A DNA stretch of 64,000 bases from Spongilla lacustris (taxonomy: Eukaryota > Porifera > Demospongiae > Spongillida > Spongillidae): positions 19,913,530 to 19,977,529 of the forward strand of contig OX442416.1 in assembly GCA_949361645.1 (NCBI GenBank), in the 5' to 3' direction. The position numbers and the translations under genes are program-made. Under the pieces are notes generated by a model. It saw nothing but the letters and a program-made list of their open reading frames with translations, did not search any database and was not told the DNA's origin. This document shows positions 50,501 through 57,019 of the stretch, one piece after another; positions within the stretch are counted from its first letter, which is position 1, and the number at the start of each line of letters is the position of its first letter.

Positions 50501-53500
50501 AAGACAGCATGTTCTTGAAATGCTGCACGAAGGTCACCCTGGTATCTCACGAATGAAATCTCTTGCTAGGGGAATAGTATGGTGGCCCAAGTTGGATGCT
50601 GATCAAGAGACCTTGGTCAGAAGCTGCAAAGCTTGCCAAGAGAATCAGAAGTGTTGTTCGAAGGTTCAGTTACACCCATGGGAGTGGCCGGCAGAGCCTT
50701 GGGCTCGGGTGCATGTTGATTTCTTTGGCCCCTTTTTGGGAAAGCAATTCTTTATCATTGTAGATGCTCACTCTAAATGGGTAGAGGTGTGTGTAGTGTC
50801 GTCACCTTCCTCTCAGCAGGCCATTCAGGCACTTAGAAGAGTGTTTTCAACTCATGGGCTCCCACAGATCCTGGTCTCTGACAATGGAGCAGCATTTTCA
50901 AGTTCGGAGTTTCAAACATTTGTTACACGAAATGGATTCAAGCATGTCAGAAGTGCACCCTATCATCCGGCCACCAACGGGCTAGCTGAGCGAGCCGTTC
51001 AAACAGTCAAGGATGCCCTAAAGAAGACCTCGGGTGACATTGATACTCGTTTATCCAGATTTTTGTTTCAATATAGGCTCACACCGCATTCCTCTACCGG
51101 CCAGTCACCTGCAATGCTCTTACTGGGACGTGTACCCAGGTCTCACTTGGACTTCCTTTTCCCAGATGTGGCTGACAATGTGAAGCAGAATCAGCAACGG
51201 CAGAAGCAGAACCATGATCAGAGGGCAACTGAGCGTTTCTTTGTAGTTGGAGACAAGGTGTATGCTCTAAATCATAGAGGTACTCCTACCTGGCTTCCAG
51301 GGACAGTATCTGCTGTGTCAGGTTCCCGCTCTTTGACTATCAAGTTCAGTGATGGACGCGAGTCCAGATACCATGCAGATCACGTTAGGGCTCGTGAACA
51401 AGATGGGAGAGGAGGCAAAGAAGATGAAGACGAAGATGATTCCTCACCAACTGAGTGTATTCAAGACCAAGAAGAGGAAACTTTGTTGGCTACAGATCAG
51501 AATCAGGCCCCACCTGCAAACACTCACAGGGAGGATACTCCACCAGCCCCAACACCTCCACCAGAGGAAGTACATGTTCACCCACAACCTGCAATTGAGG
51601 TGACATCTCAAGCAGCTCCTGTATTACGTCGCTCAACCCGTCCTCGTCATCCTCCAGATCGGTTGTGAATATGATGGGAGGAAGTGTGGTAATGGGACTT
51701 AATGTGTTAGTACAATAGGACTTGTAAGGATTCACATGTAGAAGAAGTTCAAGGTGTAATGGACATGCGCAGTTGGGAATGATTGCTACTACTTAAGAAC
51801 TCTCCAGACTCTGATCTCGCGCTCTCTCGGCGGGTCTGCAACAACGGTGCTGGCTGCTGTCTTTGTCAGCGTGCGCACTGGCTACTACCTCATTTGTATA
51901 GTTGTGTGCTTTGTGATTGTTGATATTTGATATCTTCCCTGTCCCTACGAGTCTAGTAGCTCAGGGACGTAGCACTCATTATATAGGAGGGTCCGGCGAA
52001 TTTAACTATTTCGATTCATAGCGCAATTTAAAGTTATAGCAAAATCACAAATTAAAACAGAGAAAACAACCCTGCCCGATGTTGTGAACCCTTTACAAAG
52101 TCATTATATGAATCTTTAGGGTCAAGGTTATCTGTCCTTTCTTTGTGAATATTTTTAAGTATTGTTAAATGATTAAGCCGTTTCTGAGACATTTTTGTCC
52201 TGAGATATGTTTTAACCCGTCTAAGAGCACTAGATGATATTTCTGAGGTTGCACTTTGTTGCTGGCATTACTAAATACTTCACATATATGTAAGGGCCTG
52301 CTGAAAATTTAATCTAAACGTGATGAGTTGTGCCTAAAGTAGACCATTGTTTAAAAACCATCATCAAATTTTTTTGTTTAAATCTAATTGCAATCCTATA
52401 TAATTTATATACAAATACTGGCTCCGATTTTATTTTATTTTGCAGTAATACGTTTTAAAAGCTTGCAGGCCTCAATATATACAAGTATGGCAGAATACTG
52501 CGTCTTTTTCCTAATCGTAATGTAAAAATGGCCACTTAGCAAACCATTGGGGCTGGAAGCTTCTCTGTTGTACCTTTTTGATGCCAAAAGAATGCTTCGG
52601 GAACTTGAAGCCTAATAGATGGTGAGGTCGATTGGATACATTGCATTGGATCTGAGCTCAGAACAGCTAGTAGAACAATTTGCCATATCGGGTCGACAGA
52701 ATCTGAGATGACAGGAATCAGGAATCGGTTCAATCATAGATTAATAACGCGTTGGTTCAAACTGACAGCGTTCTAAATGACGTCACTGGACTCACAAAAC
52801 AATAGTTACTTATCTGTTATCTAGTAACTGCGCCTTTTTAGATCACTCATCGATTCACTTGCACTTGCACTCGCAATGACCTGGTTGTTATACCGCTATA
52901 GTAAAATGAACAGACGCACATTTAAAACAAAAAGTGCAGGGGGACAAGTGGTCCGGCGATAGACGGACTTGCCGGACCTATTCCTACGTCCCTGTAGCTT
53001 TATTTTTTATACACATAAGTTAAAAACATCAAGTCTCTGTAATTGTACACCAGTGCCATTTATTTATATCGGTTGGGTGTGTCCGCAAACATACAGTTCG
53101 TTGCTCTGACGTCACAGTGTGCTAGAAACAACTTCTATTCAAATATGTACTCATGTTGTGTAGTGCGAAAATTCCCCCTAGTAATTATTCATAACACTAA
53201 TTCGGTTAATGTTGACCACATATTGTCGTGAATAATTATTTGGAAGGCCAGTATAAGAAATCAATAAGAAATCCGAGAGTGTTACCGATAATATTCGGTT
53301 AGAAGTTACCTCTTACTGAACGGTAGTGAATAAGAAAGTGTCTTACCGATTGCTTAACGGTATCGGTAAGCGGTAAGGACAAACCTTATCGATAGTTGAC
53401 CCTACCTACACACAGTTCACTCACATGTTCCTCTCATCATAGAAGAGAACATATCAGAAATAGCCTTTCGTCTAGTTTGGAACTGCACCCACCTTATCTT

Positions 53501-53791
53501 GAAAGTTGACCTGGGCACCCCTATTTAGTAGCTTTTTCACACAATCAACATGACCAAGTTGAGATGCCCACATCAATGGAGTCTTTCCATTCTGCCGGAA
53601 GAAACGATAAAAATGTAGTTTAATCAGATGTGAAACTATAAACGGGCATGATTGTATACAGTGAATTCAAAGTAAATGAAGAATCTCACCTTATCAGAAG
53701 CATCAATATTAACAACACCTGTATCAAGCACTCCAATCATTTCTTCAGTTCTGCCACCTTTTACAGCATCATGAAGCTGTTCTTCTGGGTT
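20035..53791 (-). CDS. Ankyrin-ROC-COR-Death domain gene (eight-exon model, 5' end not found)
   Basis: Eight minus-strand exons join with GT-AG borders and matching phases: 53791-53690, 53591-53493, 45964-45710, 45490-45461, 41926-40342, 27296-27240, 27165-27091, 20342-20035. The product has at least ~830 residues: three ankyrin-type repeats, a ROC GTPase (P-loop GDSGSGKT, DLAGH, THAD), a COR-like region, a short linker and a C-terminal Death domain. The order resembles DAPK1 without its kinase and the ROCO families expanded in invertebrates. I infer a cytosolic signalling switch in which ankyrins bind a partner, ROC-COR acts as GTPase and dimeriser, and the Death domain recruits partners. 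Introns 2, 5 and 7 are swollen by transposons (7.5, 13 and 6.7 kb). Joining exon 5 to exons 6-8 across 13 kb is the weakest step: phase and donor fit, but extra exons or two separate genes are possible. The initiating exon lies upstream of 53791. Confidence 0.65.
20345..21475. other. Intron/intergenic stretch, no firm gene
   Basis: It contains a C-tract (~20468) and a (GAT)n run at 21061-21080. A plus-strand frame (21014-21337) encodes an acidic, proline-rich peptide with a small internal repeat (DQGVE twice). That frame lies directly upstream of gypsy remnant 2 and could be part of it, but I cannot show it. Confidence 0.35.
21840..22860. mobile_element. Insertion in gypsy remnant 2 with a short inverted duplication
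   Basis: About 21840-21960 is repeated inverted at ~22015-22120 (shared words aaagcaaggaaacaaggtac and gtaggatcctac). The break in gypsy homology runs from ~21890 to ~22860. The outer words 'atgtaggattgg' (21893) and 'ccaatcctacat' (~22845) form a candidate TIR. The right end ('aaaaccacgcccacgaagcc') is shared, inverted, with 56001-56035, so it is a dispersed element. Confidence 0.5.
23490..24337. mobile_element. Insertion with AACCGGTT-rich inverted ends inside gypsy RT
   Basis: The RT frame breaks after …LVLAG at ~23490 and resumes at ~24345. The ~850-bp insert begins with repeated ccggttaacc / aaccggt words and ends with ggttaaccggttaaccgg, so the ends are mutually complementary. No ORF fits a transposase. 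Target duplications are not clear ('acccggt' occurs at both junctions). Part of the RT is missing, so insertion and deletion both occurred. Confidence 0.55.
26510..27085. other. Intronic stretch with nothing recognised
   Basis: AT-rich sequence between the gypsy remnant and linker exon 7. I see no ORF, RNA or repeat I can support. Confidence 0.35.
27091..27165 (-). CDS. Exon 7 of model: linker exon, duplicate 2
   Basis: 75 nt, phase 1 to phase 1, acceptor ttgccttgcag, donor gttggt. It encodes (V)STPMVCSSSQ…GTRVVQQLE, starting (V)ST and ending VVQQLE like exon 6. The symmetric phase lets either exon be skipped or both kept without a frame change. Its leftover G plus the CT opening exon 8 makes an Ala codon. 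Confidence 0.5.
27240..27296 (-). CDS. Exon 6 of model: linker exon, duplicate 1
   Basis: 57 nt, phase 1 to phase 1, acceptor ttgtctttcag, donor gttagt. It encodes (V)STSVVPLPSKTPVVQQLE. It shares both ends with the next exon, with a different middle. Ser/Pro/Val-rich with no fold recognised. It is likely a flexible linker between COR and Death domains. Confidence 0.5.
27335..28255. mobile_element. TIR element built from CCGCGATATATCGCGG words
   Basis: The left end (27335-27420) has gttgccgcgatatatcgcgg and accgcggtta. The right end (28160-28250) has aaccgcggtta, the same ccgcgatatatcgcgg, and ends accgcggcaac, i.e. inverted. The ~920-bp body has no transposase ORF. The tips (…gttgccgcg / cgcggcaac…) look hAT-like, but I could not confirm an 8-bp target duplication. 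Confidence 0.55.
28398..28420. repeat. Poly-G tract
   Basis: A run of more than 20 G with one interruption. The length is likely to be assembly-unreliable and polymorphic. Confidence 0.9.
28489..29165 (+). CDS. Possible small spliced gene or TE gene fragment
   Basis: An ATG in good context near 28489 (aaaacATGG) opens a ~49-codon frame ending near 28636 (MASVTTISRPVQYPPYL…). Downstream in-frame material at ~28740-29000 encodes a helical, Gln-rich then Arg/Ser-rich basic stretch with a short repeat (SRAICSAGR / SRAISSAGR). After a good acceptor (ttttggcag, ~29050), a segment reads LDRAIEYYRSQ…LARQYCIPLS, which resembles the helix-turn-helix found at the start of pogo/Tigger-type transposases. 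I cannot connect these parts with certainty. Confidence 0.3.
29461..29522. repeat. Poly-C/CCGG-rich tract
   Basis: ggggggtccggaccccccgg grading into about 30 consecutive C. The purine/pyrimidine asymmetry switches inside the tract. Confidence 0.9.
29530..31040. other. Stretch with no recognised gene
   Basis: AT-rich; only short frames of fewer than 80 codons, none with a recognisable motif. GC rises locally at ~30955-31010 (gcgccgcggttaacccggcgc, a small palindrome). Confidence 0.35.
31045..31410. repeat. 17-bp tandem array, ~22 units
   Basis: The unit is cccattatatgactgta, with two interleaved variants (tgactGta and tgactAta) and occasional cActatat. The variants recur in a higher-order order such as G-G-A, so a multi-unit block was probably duplicated. 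Perfect length conservation suggests recent expansion. Confidence 0.95.
31565..33718 (-). mobile_element. Ty3/gypsy fragment (remnant 3): gag to start of RT
   Basis: Minus strand, in order: gag at 33718-33056 in two frames (LPEVFSGESENWGEWIEHFE; AYSDLKEKG…AFG), a zinc-knuckle start CWNCGKRGT near 32960, and a protease-like region at 32754-32600 (AGAAVSLLNANAW). A pre-RT segment follows at 32025-31837 (LLEYADVFS…INTG), then RT N-terminal motifs at 31796-31569 (PWLSPVVLAKKKDGSLRF, LPRVDDTLDTLGG). Homology stops at ~31565, inside the RT. Frameshifts are present and the protease DTG motif is altered. This is a 3'-deleted, dead copy of a different gypsy lineage from the element at 47408. Confidence 0.85.
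34060..35435 (-). pseudogene. 3' half of an RT-encoding retroelement (YADD type with CCHC/RHN tail)
   Basis: The frame at 35430-35186 holds the RT catalytic motif VYADDATATG and the segment GPSYGYFVN. Frames at 35177-34766 continue the thumb region (SRWVYVARTIPNF, a PSL-type segment, LVGLGLLNPSHFS). The frame at 34586-34062 has CVCGTHFSVEHVLSCHKGG, RHNEIRDLTASLL and LDIAADGFWG, i.e. a zinc knuckle plus a probable restriction-like nuclease. Such proteins are abundant in cnidarian and sponge genomes. The family name is uncertain (RLE non-LTR or DIRS-related). Frameshifts near 34290 and 35180 and the missing 5' half make it dead. Confidence 0.75.
35436..36311. other. Intronic stretch with a duplicated segment
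   Basis: 35580-35700 contains several 'gcgtagtgc/gcgtagtac' words. The region 35930-36095 resembles 36635-36790 (shared atgctggtgtgt and aggtactcat words), so a ~200-bp segment was duplicated at a ~700-bp distance. No gene is seen. Confidence 0.45.
36319..36561. mobile_element. piggyBac-like MITE, 243 bp, TTAA target
   Basis: Flanked by TTAA at 36315-36318 and 36562-36565. The inverted ends are CGTCTATTCACCTG on the left and, reverse complemented, CCCCTATTCACCTG on the right. TTAA duplications with CCC-type ends are the signature of piggyBac transposons. It has no coding capacity. Confidence 0.65.
36570..39340. other. Intronic stretch with no recognised gene
   Basis: AT-rich and low in repeats. 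A GC-richer patch at 38580-38770 has open frames of 60-70 codons without recognisable motifs. Linker exons belonging to the gene could be hidden here but I did not find one. Confidence 0.3.
39346..39955. mobile_element. TIR/foldback element, ~610 bp
   Basis: The left arm 39346-39490 (ttttacaataaccacatg…aaaatctaactgc…gtgacccc) returns inverted at ~39810-39950 (ggggtcactgaaaacgaaag…gcagttagattttcaatatcacatg). The body contains no transposase. A second member of the family is at 46513-46858. Confidence 0.65.
40342..41926 (-). CDS. Exon 5 of model: ROC (rest) and COR domains
   Basis: 1585 nt beginning phase 0 after …tgctttatag (EKSPDTTHTD) and, in the model, ending phase 1 at GAAG|gttatt. Early residues carry G3 (LYDLAGH) and G4 (VGTHAD), so this is the second half of the GTPase. 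The ~350 residues after ROC fit a COR domain by position and by composition of alternating helices. The frame runs on to a stop at 40280 if the donor is not used, which would give an intronless end 20 residues longer. A COR exon of this size without internal introns is usual for this family. Confidence 0.82.
41927..45460. other. Intron 4 of the ROCO-type gene
   Basis: It holds three imperfect ~50-bp copies of 'gcatttggccaaatatgaatat' (42250-42350), the TA-flanked MITE at 43674-44110 and a (TG)n-rich stretch at 44695-44830. No other coding sequence is recognised. Confidence 0.5.
43674..44110. mobile_element. TA-flanked MITE, 437 bp, with a tRNA-like B box inside
   Basis: The ends are CACAGCAAATAATAAAGTGT on the left and, inverted, ACACTTTCATATTTGCTGTG on the right. 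TA lies immediately outside both, and gtagtacg words sit inside both ends. TA duplication suggests a Tc1/mariner-related non-autonomous element. Internally, ~43885-43960 has a gttcgaatcctggcc stretch like a tRNA B box. Confidence 0.65.
45461..45490 (-). CDS. Exon 4 of model: 30-nt microexon in the ROC domain
   Basis: Ten codons, AIKHCSRLDK, between an acceptor ending ttctgtag and a donor gtaaat, phase 0 on both sides. It sits where the first helix after the P-loop continues toward the switch region. It is too short for ORF finders. The case rests on clean splice consensus on both sides and exact phase match with exons 3 and 5. Confidence 0.65.
45710..45964 (-). CDS. Exon 3 of model: ankyrin repeat plus ROC P-loop
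   Basis: 255 nt, phase 0 to 0. Acceptor ccttgtag, donor CAG|gtgatc. It encodes an ankyrin repeat (NGGTSLHWAAL…GIDVNIQD), a half repeat (GLIPLKYATRYEVLTML), a linker, then a beta strand and Walker A motif (KVIICGDSGSGKTTLAQ), the nucleotide-binding loop of the ROC GTPase. It joins smoothly to exon 2 (…NFQDK then NGGTS…), so no exon appears to be missing across the 7.5-kb intron filled by nested transposons. Confidence 0.85.
46513..46858. mobile_element. Second copy of the 39346-type foldback element
   Basis: It shares 'acaattgtcatcaagtagt', 'cagtgaccccatgcag', 'gaaaacgaaagt', 'agcccatgca' and 'gcagttagattttcaata' with 39420-39950 in the same order and orientation. The internal part is shorter. 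Confidence 0.6.
47408..47673 (+). repeat. 5' LTR of the gypsy element (part shared with the 3' LTR)
   Basis: Starts TGTGGTAATGGG. 266 bp read as identical to 51685-51950 by eye. A further 36 bp up to …TTATCACA (47709) may be the true LTR end, because it gives a TG…CA pair and is followed by TTGGCGACGAGGG, a plausible primer-binding site (~47711-47723). A short leader precedes gag. It includes the promoter of the element, though I see no clear TATA box. Confidence 0.85.
47733..51668 (+). CDS. Ty3/gypsy gag-pol polyprotein, interrupted by one stop codon
   Basis: One frame from ATG 47733 (MATLLGAVGPF) to 51668, broken only by TGA at 49335-49337 inside the RT. Gag comes first, then two zinc knuckles (CFRCGGRHSAADC, CYNCGKLGHLSRVC; residues ~205-245). 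Protease has EVDTGA at ~284. RT has LPRIDDLLSSL, FTKLDLAH, LPFGVASAPAIFQ and YMDD at ~566. RNase H starts with VACDASPYG and has SDHKPL. Integrase has HEGHPG…CKAC at ~932-970 and DDE residues in VDFFGP, SDNGAAF and AERAV. A basic/acidic Pro-rich tail ends the protein. Gag and pol share one frame, so no frameshift signal is needed. The stop makes it formally defective unless read through. It is otherwise intact, with matching LTRs, so it inserted recently. Confidence 0.93.
51671..51684 (+). promoter_or_regulatory. Polypurine tract
   Basis: atgatgggaggaag lies directly before the 3' LTR at 51685, the usual place for priming plus-strand synthesis. It supports the LTR boundary. Confidence 0.75.
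51685..51951 (+). repeat. 3' LTR of the gypsy element (probably 3'-truncated)
   Basis: Matches 47408-47673 and then diverges at …ccctacgag, where the 5' copy continues with 36 more bases. Eleven bases later the hAT remnant begins. The missing end and absence of a 5-bp target duplication suggest that the end was lost when the hAT element inserted or by deletion. Confidence 0.85.
51962..52994 (-). mobile_element. hAT element remnant with dimerisation-domain fragment
   Basis: Inverted ends: CAGGGACGTAGCA… on the left and …CTACGTCCCTG on the right, with a second shared word gtccggcga inside both. On the minus strand at ~52290-52070 the frame reads SSALRRVKTYLR…MSQKRLNHL…IHKE, the highly conserved C-terminal dimerisation region of hAT transposases. 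The rest of the transposase is gone. 'tagct' flanks both ends, but a full 8-bp duplication is not seen. Confidence 0.75.
53493..53591 (-). CDS. Exon 2 of model: ankyrin repeat
   Basis: 99 nt, exactly one 33-residue ankyrin repeat, phase 0 on both sides. It has the canonical features NGKTPLMWAS, GHVDCVKKLL and GAQVNFQDK. Acceptor ccggcag, donor gtgggt. One-repeat-per-exon structure is common in ankyrin genes and allows repeat number to change without breaking the frame. Confidence 0.85.
53690..53791 (-). CDS. Exon 1 of model: ankyrin-type repeat
   Basis: 102 nt, phase 0 to phase 0. The acceptor is …catcatccag and the donor is gtgaga after GATAAG. It encodes NPEEQLHDAVKGG through IDASDK, a first ankyrin-like helix pair. 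The residues just before it lie in another, unlocated exon that should supply the start codon. Confidence 0.8.
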
Positions 53792-53799
53792 CTGGATGA

Positions 53800-54425
53800 T
53801 GGAGCAATGAAAAAAAATGTCTACATGAAGGTAGGTCTGTCTGTATAATTTATATGAATTTATGAAGGTATAATTTCCATAATCCCTTGTTTCCTTTTGA
53901 TTCAATACATTTAGGTGCATGCAATTAAATTTGTATAACGGTATCTTGTTTTGTATACATTATCTATCATTATTTTTAATGGCAAGGGGTTGATGTAAAT
54001 TATTTCCTAGTGCAAAGTATAGTGTTCTCTTTGCGGTGCGTTTCATTATATTCATTGTAATGAGCACGTGCTCTTGCTTTGACTTTCGTTCCTACTAACA
54101 TGCTCTCGGTTTTGGTAATAAATATGGAATTCTGTTCGTCGTTTAACTTTACGTTAATACCGGGTTAATTCATCGGTAAAAAAAAATTGTTGATGTACTC
54201 AGCACTGACCCGCCTAAAGGCTATCAGTGCCCTCCCTGAGAATACGCGGTGCACGCGCAGTGTTGTGGGCACGGCTATTTAAATACGGTACTCTTTTGCA
54301 CAGGTGACAGGTGTCCAAATACTTTTCCAGACATTCGGCATGACTTTCTGAATATCGTATTTAGCGGTTCTTTCGAGCAAAAGCTTCAGGTGGACATTTT
54401 AATGACTCTTTGAAAACTAGCAATT
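53800..54425. other. Likely 5' region of the ROCO-type gene
   Basis: Upstream of the first located exon (minus strand). The missing first exon, promoter and start codon should lie here or further right. I could not choose a donor with confidence. Confidence 0.3.
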
Positions 54426-54432
54426 TTTTAGC

Positions 54433-54684
54433 ATGTCCTTCACTGACTATCGAGTTAGGTTTGTGCCGTATCATGAAATCACGCGACCCGCGTATAACAC
54501 ACGAACCGAGAAACGGCTCTTTATTGCTATCGAGCCATTATGGAAAGACGTTCATTTTCATGTTTTTTTCAAGTCGCCAGACCGTTTGCTTCAAGAGAAC
54601 AAAAAAAAGCTCGTACGTCTCGTTCCCAGACCGTTATTTCTCCATAGTCATCGCGTCTTTATGGGCGAGTATAACTCGAGATAG
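54433..54684 (+). CDS. Unrecognised 83-codon ORF
   Basis: Starts ATG (MSFTDYRVRFVPYHEI) and ends at a stop. The composition is protein-like: mixed charge, aromatic residues, an amphipathic middle (FIAIEPLWKDVHFHVFF) and a basic tail. No family is recognised, and there is no partner gene in a sensible position. It could be an exon, a TE fragment or chance. Confidence 0.3.
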   Translation: MSFTDYRVRFVPYHEITRPAYNTRTEKRLFIAIEPLWKDVHFHVFFKSPDRLLQENKKKLVRLVPRPLFLHSHRVFMGEYNSR

Positions 54685-54699
54685 GAAAGGTTATAAAGA

Positions 54700-54905
54700 G
54701 CGCCATTTACACCAATAGATGTAGAATTTACCTACTGACTGCCCCTTGAGGTCAGATATATATGTTTGGTATAAAGCAATAATTACGTCCGAGTACCAAA
54801 CACAAGTGTTAGGAACAGTATTAAAGAGTGCCAATTACGCCAATAGATGTAGAATTTACCTACCGACTGCCCCTTGAGGTCAGATATACATGTTTGGCAT
54901 AAAGC
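54700..54905 (+). repeat. Tandem duplication, ~130-bp unit, two copies
   Basis: 'accaatagatgtagaattta…gactgccccttgaggtcaga…atgtttgg(t/c)ataaagc' at ~54708-54778 is repeated at ~54837-54905. A few substitutions separate the copies. Confidence 0.8.
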
Positions 54906-54996
54906 GTCTGAGTTCCATACACTGACAAGCGTTCCAATGACAATACCCATACGTATGATTAGAATCTTATGGTATTACTTAACTAGCGTTGTCAAA

Positions 54997-56770
54997 ATGG
55001 CTTCACGGGAACGAAAGAGGAAAGCTAAGCGACGAGAGGAATACCTCCAAAATCGAGACGTCGAGTTGGAGTCCTCCCGAATTCGGTTCGATGCTGATGC
55101 TGAGCAAAGGAGGGGGTCTGCTCGTGACATGTACAGAGAACATCTGGAGTCGAACTGAGCTTCTAAGAGGCGGCGACATGAACAGAATTCTGAACAGATA
55201 CGTGATTCAAAGAGGCAAAAGGTTCAGGCGAATCGAGAAACCTACCGGGCTTCACAAAGGAGTCTATATTGGAGAAACTCTACCGCTGCGCGCTCAGCAA
55301 AAAGGGCGCGATACCAGAAGTGCACTACAACAATTACCGCCAAAAGGTAAGTTGTGCATGGAATATTATGGTTTGGCGCGCTCCTTTTAGTCTAGAGCAG
55401 CTGGAAAAGTGACATAGCTTTAAACATTGTGTTGCTAGGTGATGACATGTACAACTGGATTTTGTCATGTTGCATAGTATTCTTACTTAGATATTATTGA
55501 TATTAGATGCACTATTTCTGTTACAGTTATGTTTATTATGCTTTGCAATACAGTTAAAGCCACTTTTAATGTCATTCCTAGTTATAGGACACACAAACAA
55601 TGCATGACATGGGGTTGACATTATTATGTGGCTTCTACATGTATTACCAATGTAAAAGTAAGTGAATTTCAGTATTGACTGCATGTTTCCATCTACTTAA
55701 TCATTTTAGCTACTCCCTGTATGAACCCTATGATAGTGTTCTAATGGAGTATAAGGGTGGCGTTGAAAAGGTTATTCTAAGCAATAGGACATTGCTAGAT
55801 GAGTTAAATGATGCCTTTTGCCAGACCCATCCATGGTTAGCACTAAGGCTTTAACAGATCAGATCAGATCAGATTTGGCATTATAATCTGATCTGATCTG
55901 TTTAGTTAAGGCGCATATCTGATTTAGCACACGGATCCAGGATACATGATCTGAATCTGAAGGTAACGACCATCGGATATCTGAATATCTGAACGGTCCT
56001 ATATGTAGGATTGGCTCCATGGGCGTGGTTTTCGATCAAGCGCATGCAATGAAGACTGTTCTACTAAATTGTAGGACAGTTTTTGTTGCACGTGGTCCAG
56101 TGTCTTGTTTTTACACCACCCAGACCAATCCTGTTATTTCTCAAAGATAAGTTGCGCTGGTTCGTCACAATCGTTATCACTTTCTGCCAAATCTATACTA
56201 TCTCTGGTCAAATCCATCATGATACGCACGCGTGCAACAAAGGATAGGCTCAGGCGAGTACTGGACGATGGCGAACGTACGTGAGAAAATGAAACCAATG
56301 CTTGTAAAAGAAAAAAAAAGTACGCACATACTGATTTAAAGTGAGCTAGGGGAAAATGCCCAAATTGGAAGAAGGCGGCGGTGCAAAAATTAAAAGTATA
56401 AAGTACAAAAAGGGAAGAAATAAAAGCCTACGTTTATTTCACACACGGTCAACTGTCTTTTGCCAAGAATACAAAACGCAAGCGGACTGTTAAATCTGGA
56501 AAAAAAAATCCTCGGTCCCAGACCATCGGATATAATCCGAATCTGTTCCGACTTTGGAACATCAATCCGAATGATTAATGTAACGAAACTGAATCCGATC
56601 CGTTGGCCTTTCAGATAGGATATCCGAATTCGGATCCGATCCGTTAAAGCCTTAGTTAGCACAAAAGGTTACCACTAGATCTGCACATACTGCTGTTAGC
56701 AAAATTAGTGCAGATGCATTACTTGATATAAGGCATCGAACATTCGAAGAACAAAAGCAGGAGGATTCTT
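54997..56770 (+). pseudogene. Interrupted coding sequence: basic coiled-coil-like N-terminus and C-terminal exon split by a MITE
   Basis: The first block (54997-55330) encodes MASRERKRKAKRREEYLQNR…, an Arg/Lys/Glu-rich charged helix interrupted by one TGA near 55156. A second block after a good acceptor (tcattttag, ~55708) encodes YEPYDSVLMEYKGG…LLDELNDAFCQTHPWLA, stops at the 811-bp MITE (55844-56654), and resumes after it with KVTTRSAHTAVSKISADALLDIRHRTFEEQKQED then stop (~56769). The clean resumption across the MITE supports a once-continuous coding region. Arg-rich N-termini of this sort occur in several TE proteins, including Helitron-like ones. The identity is unknown. Confidence 0.4.
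55844..56654. mobile_element. hAT-like MITE, 811 bp, with perfect 8-bp target duplication
   Basis: The ends are TAAGGCTTTAACAGATC and, inverted, GATCCGTTAAAGCCTTA. The flanks gttagcac (55836-55843 and 56655-56662) are identical. Both ends carry runs of GATC-containing words (agatcagatcagatc; cggatccgatccg). No transposase. It contains the dispersed block 'gtaggattggct…gggcgtggttttcgat' at 56001-56035. Confidence 0.88.
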
Positions 56771-57019
56771 AAAAGATGTTCGTGCCATTAATGCAATAAA
56801 ATTAACAGAAAATGATCTTTTAGCTGGGGTAGGCATCATAGTGCTGCATCAGAACCCTATTTCTATTATACCTCTTACAACCACACAAAACAGCATGGGC
56901 CTATACCAGTAGACCTCAATGGTAGGTGTGTTATCAGGTGATTGTCCAAGCAGATTCATTTGCCTAAAATAGGCGACAATAAGTGATATTGGGCCTAATG
57001 ATACCCTCCACCTTGAATG

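Larger units (their letters stand above)
47014..53404. mobile_element. hAT-like TIR element carrying nested insertions
   Basis: The left end is TAGGGTCAACTATCGATAAGG at 47014. The right end is its perfect inverse ending at 53404. Identical 8-bp flanks cctacaca (47006-47013 and 53405-53412) are the target duplication. TIRs starting TAGGG with an 8-bp duplication fit hAT-type elements. Subterminal regions repeat 'ccgataag' and 'ttactgaacggtaatga' in inverted order. Its own sequence is only ~47014-47400 and ~52995-53404, so it was a MITE of under 1 kb before the gypsy and hAT elements landed inside it. Confidence 0.85.
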
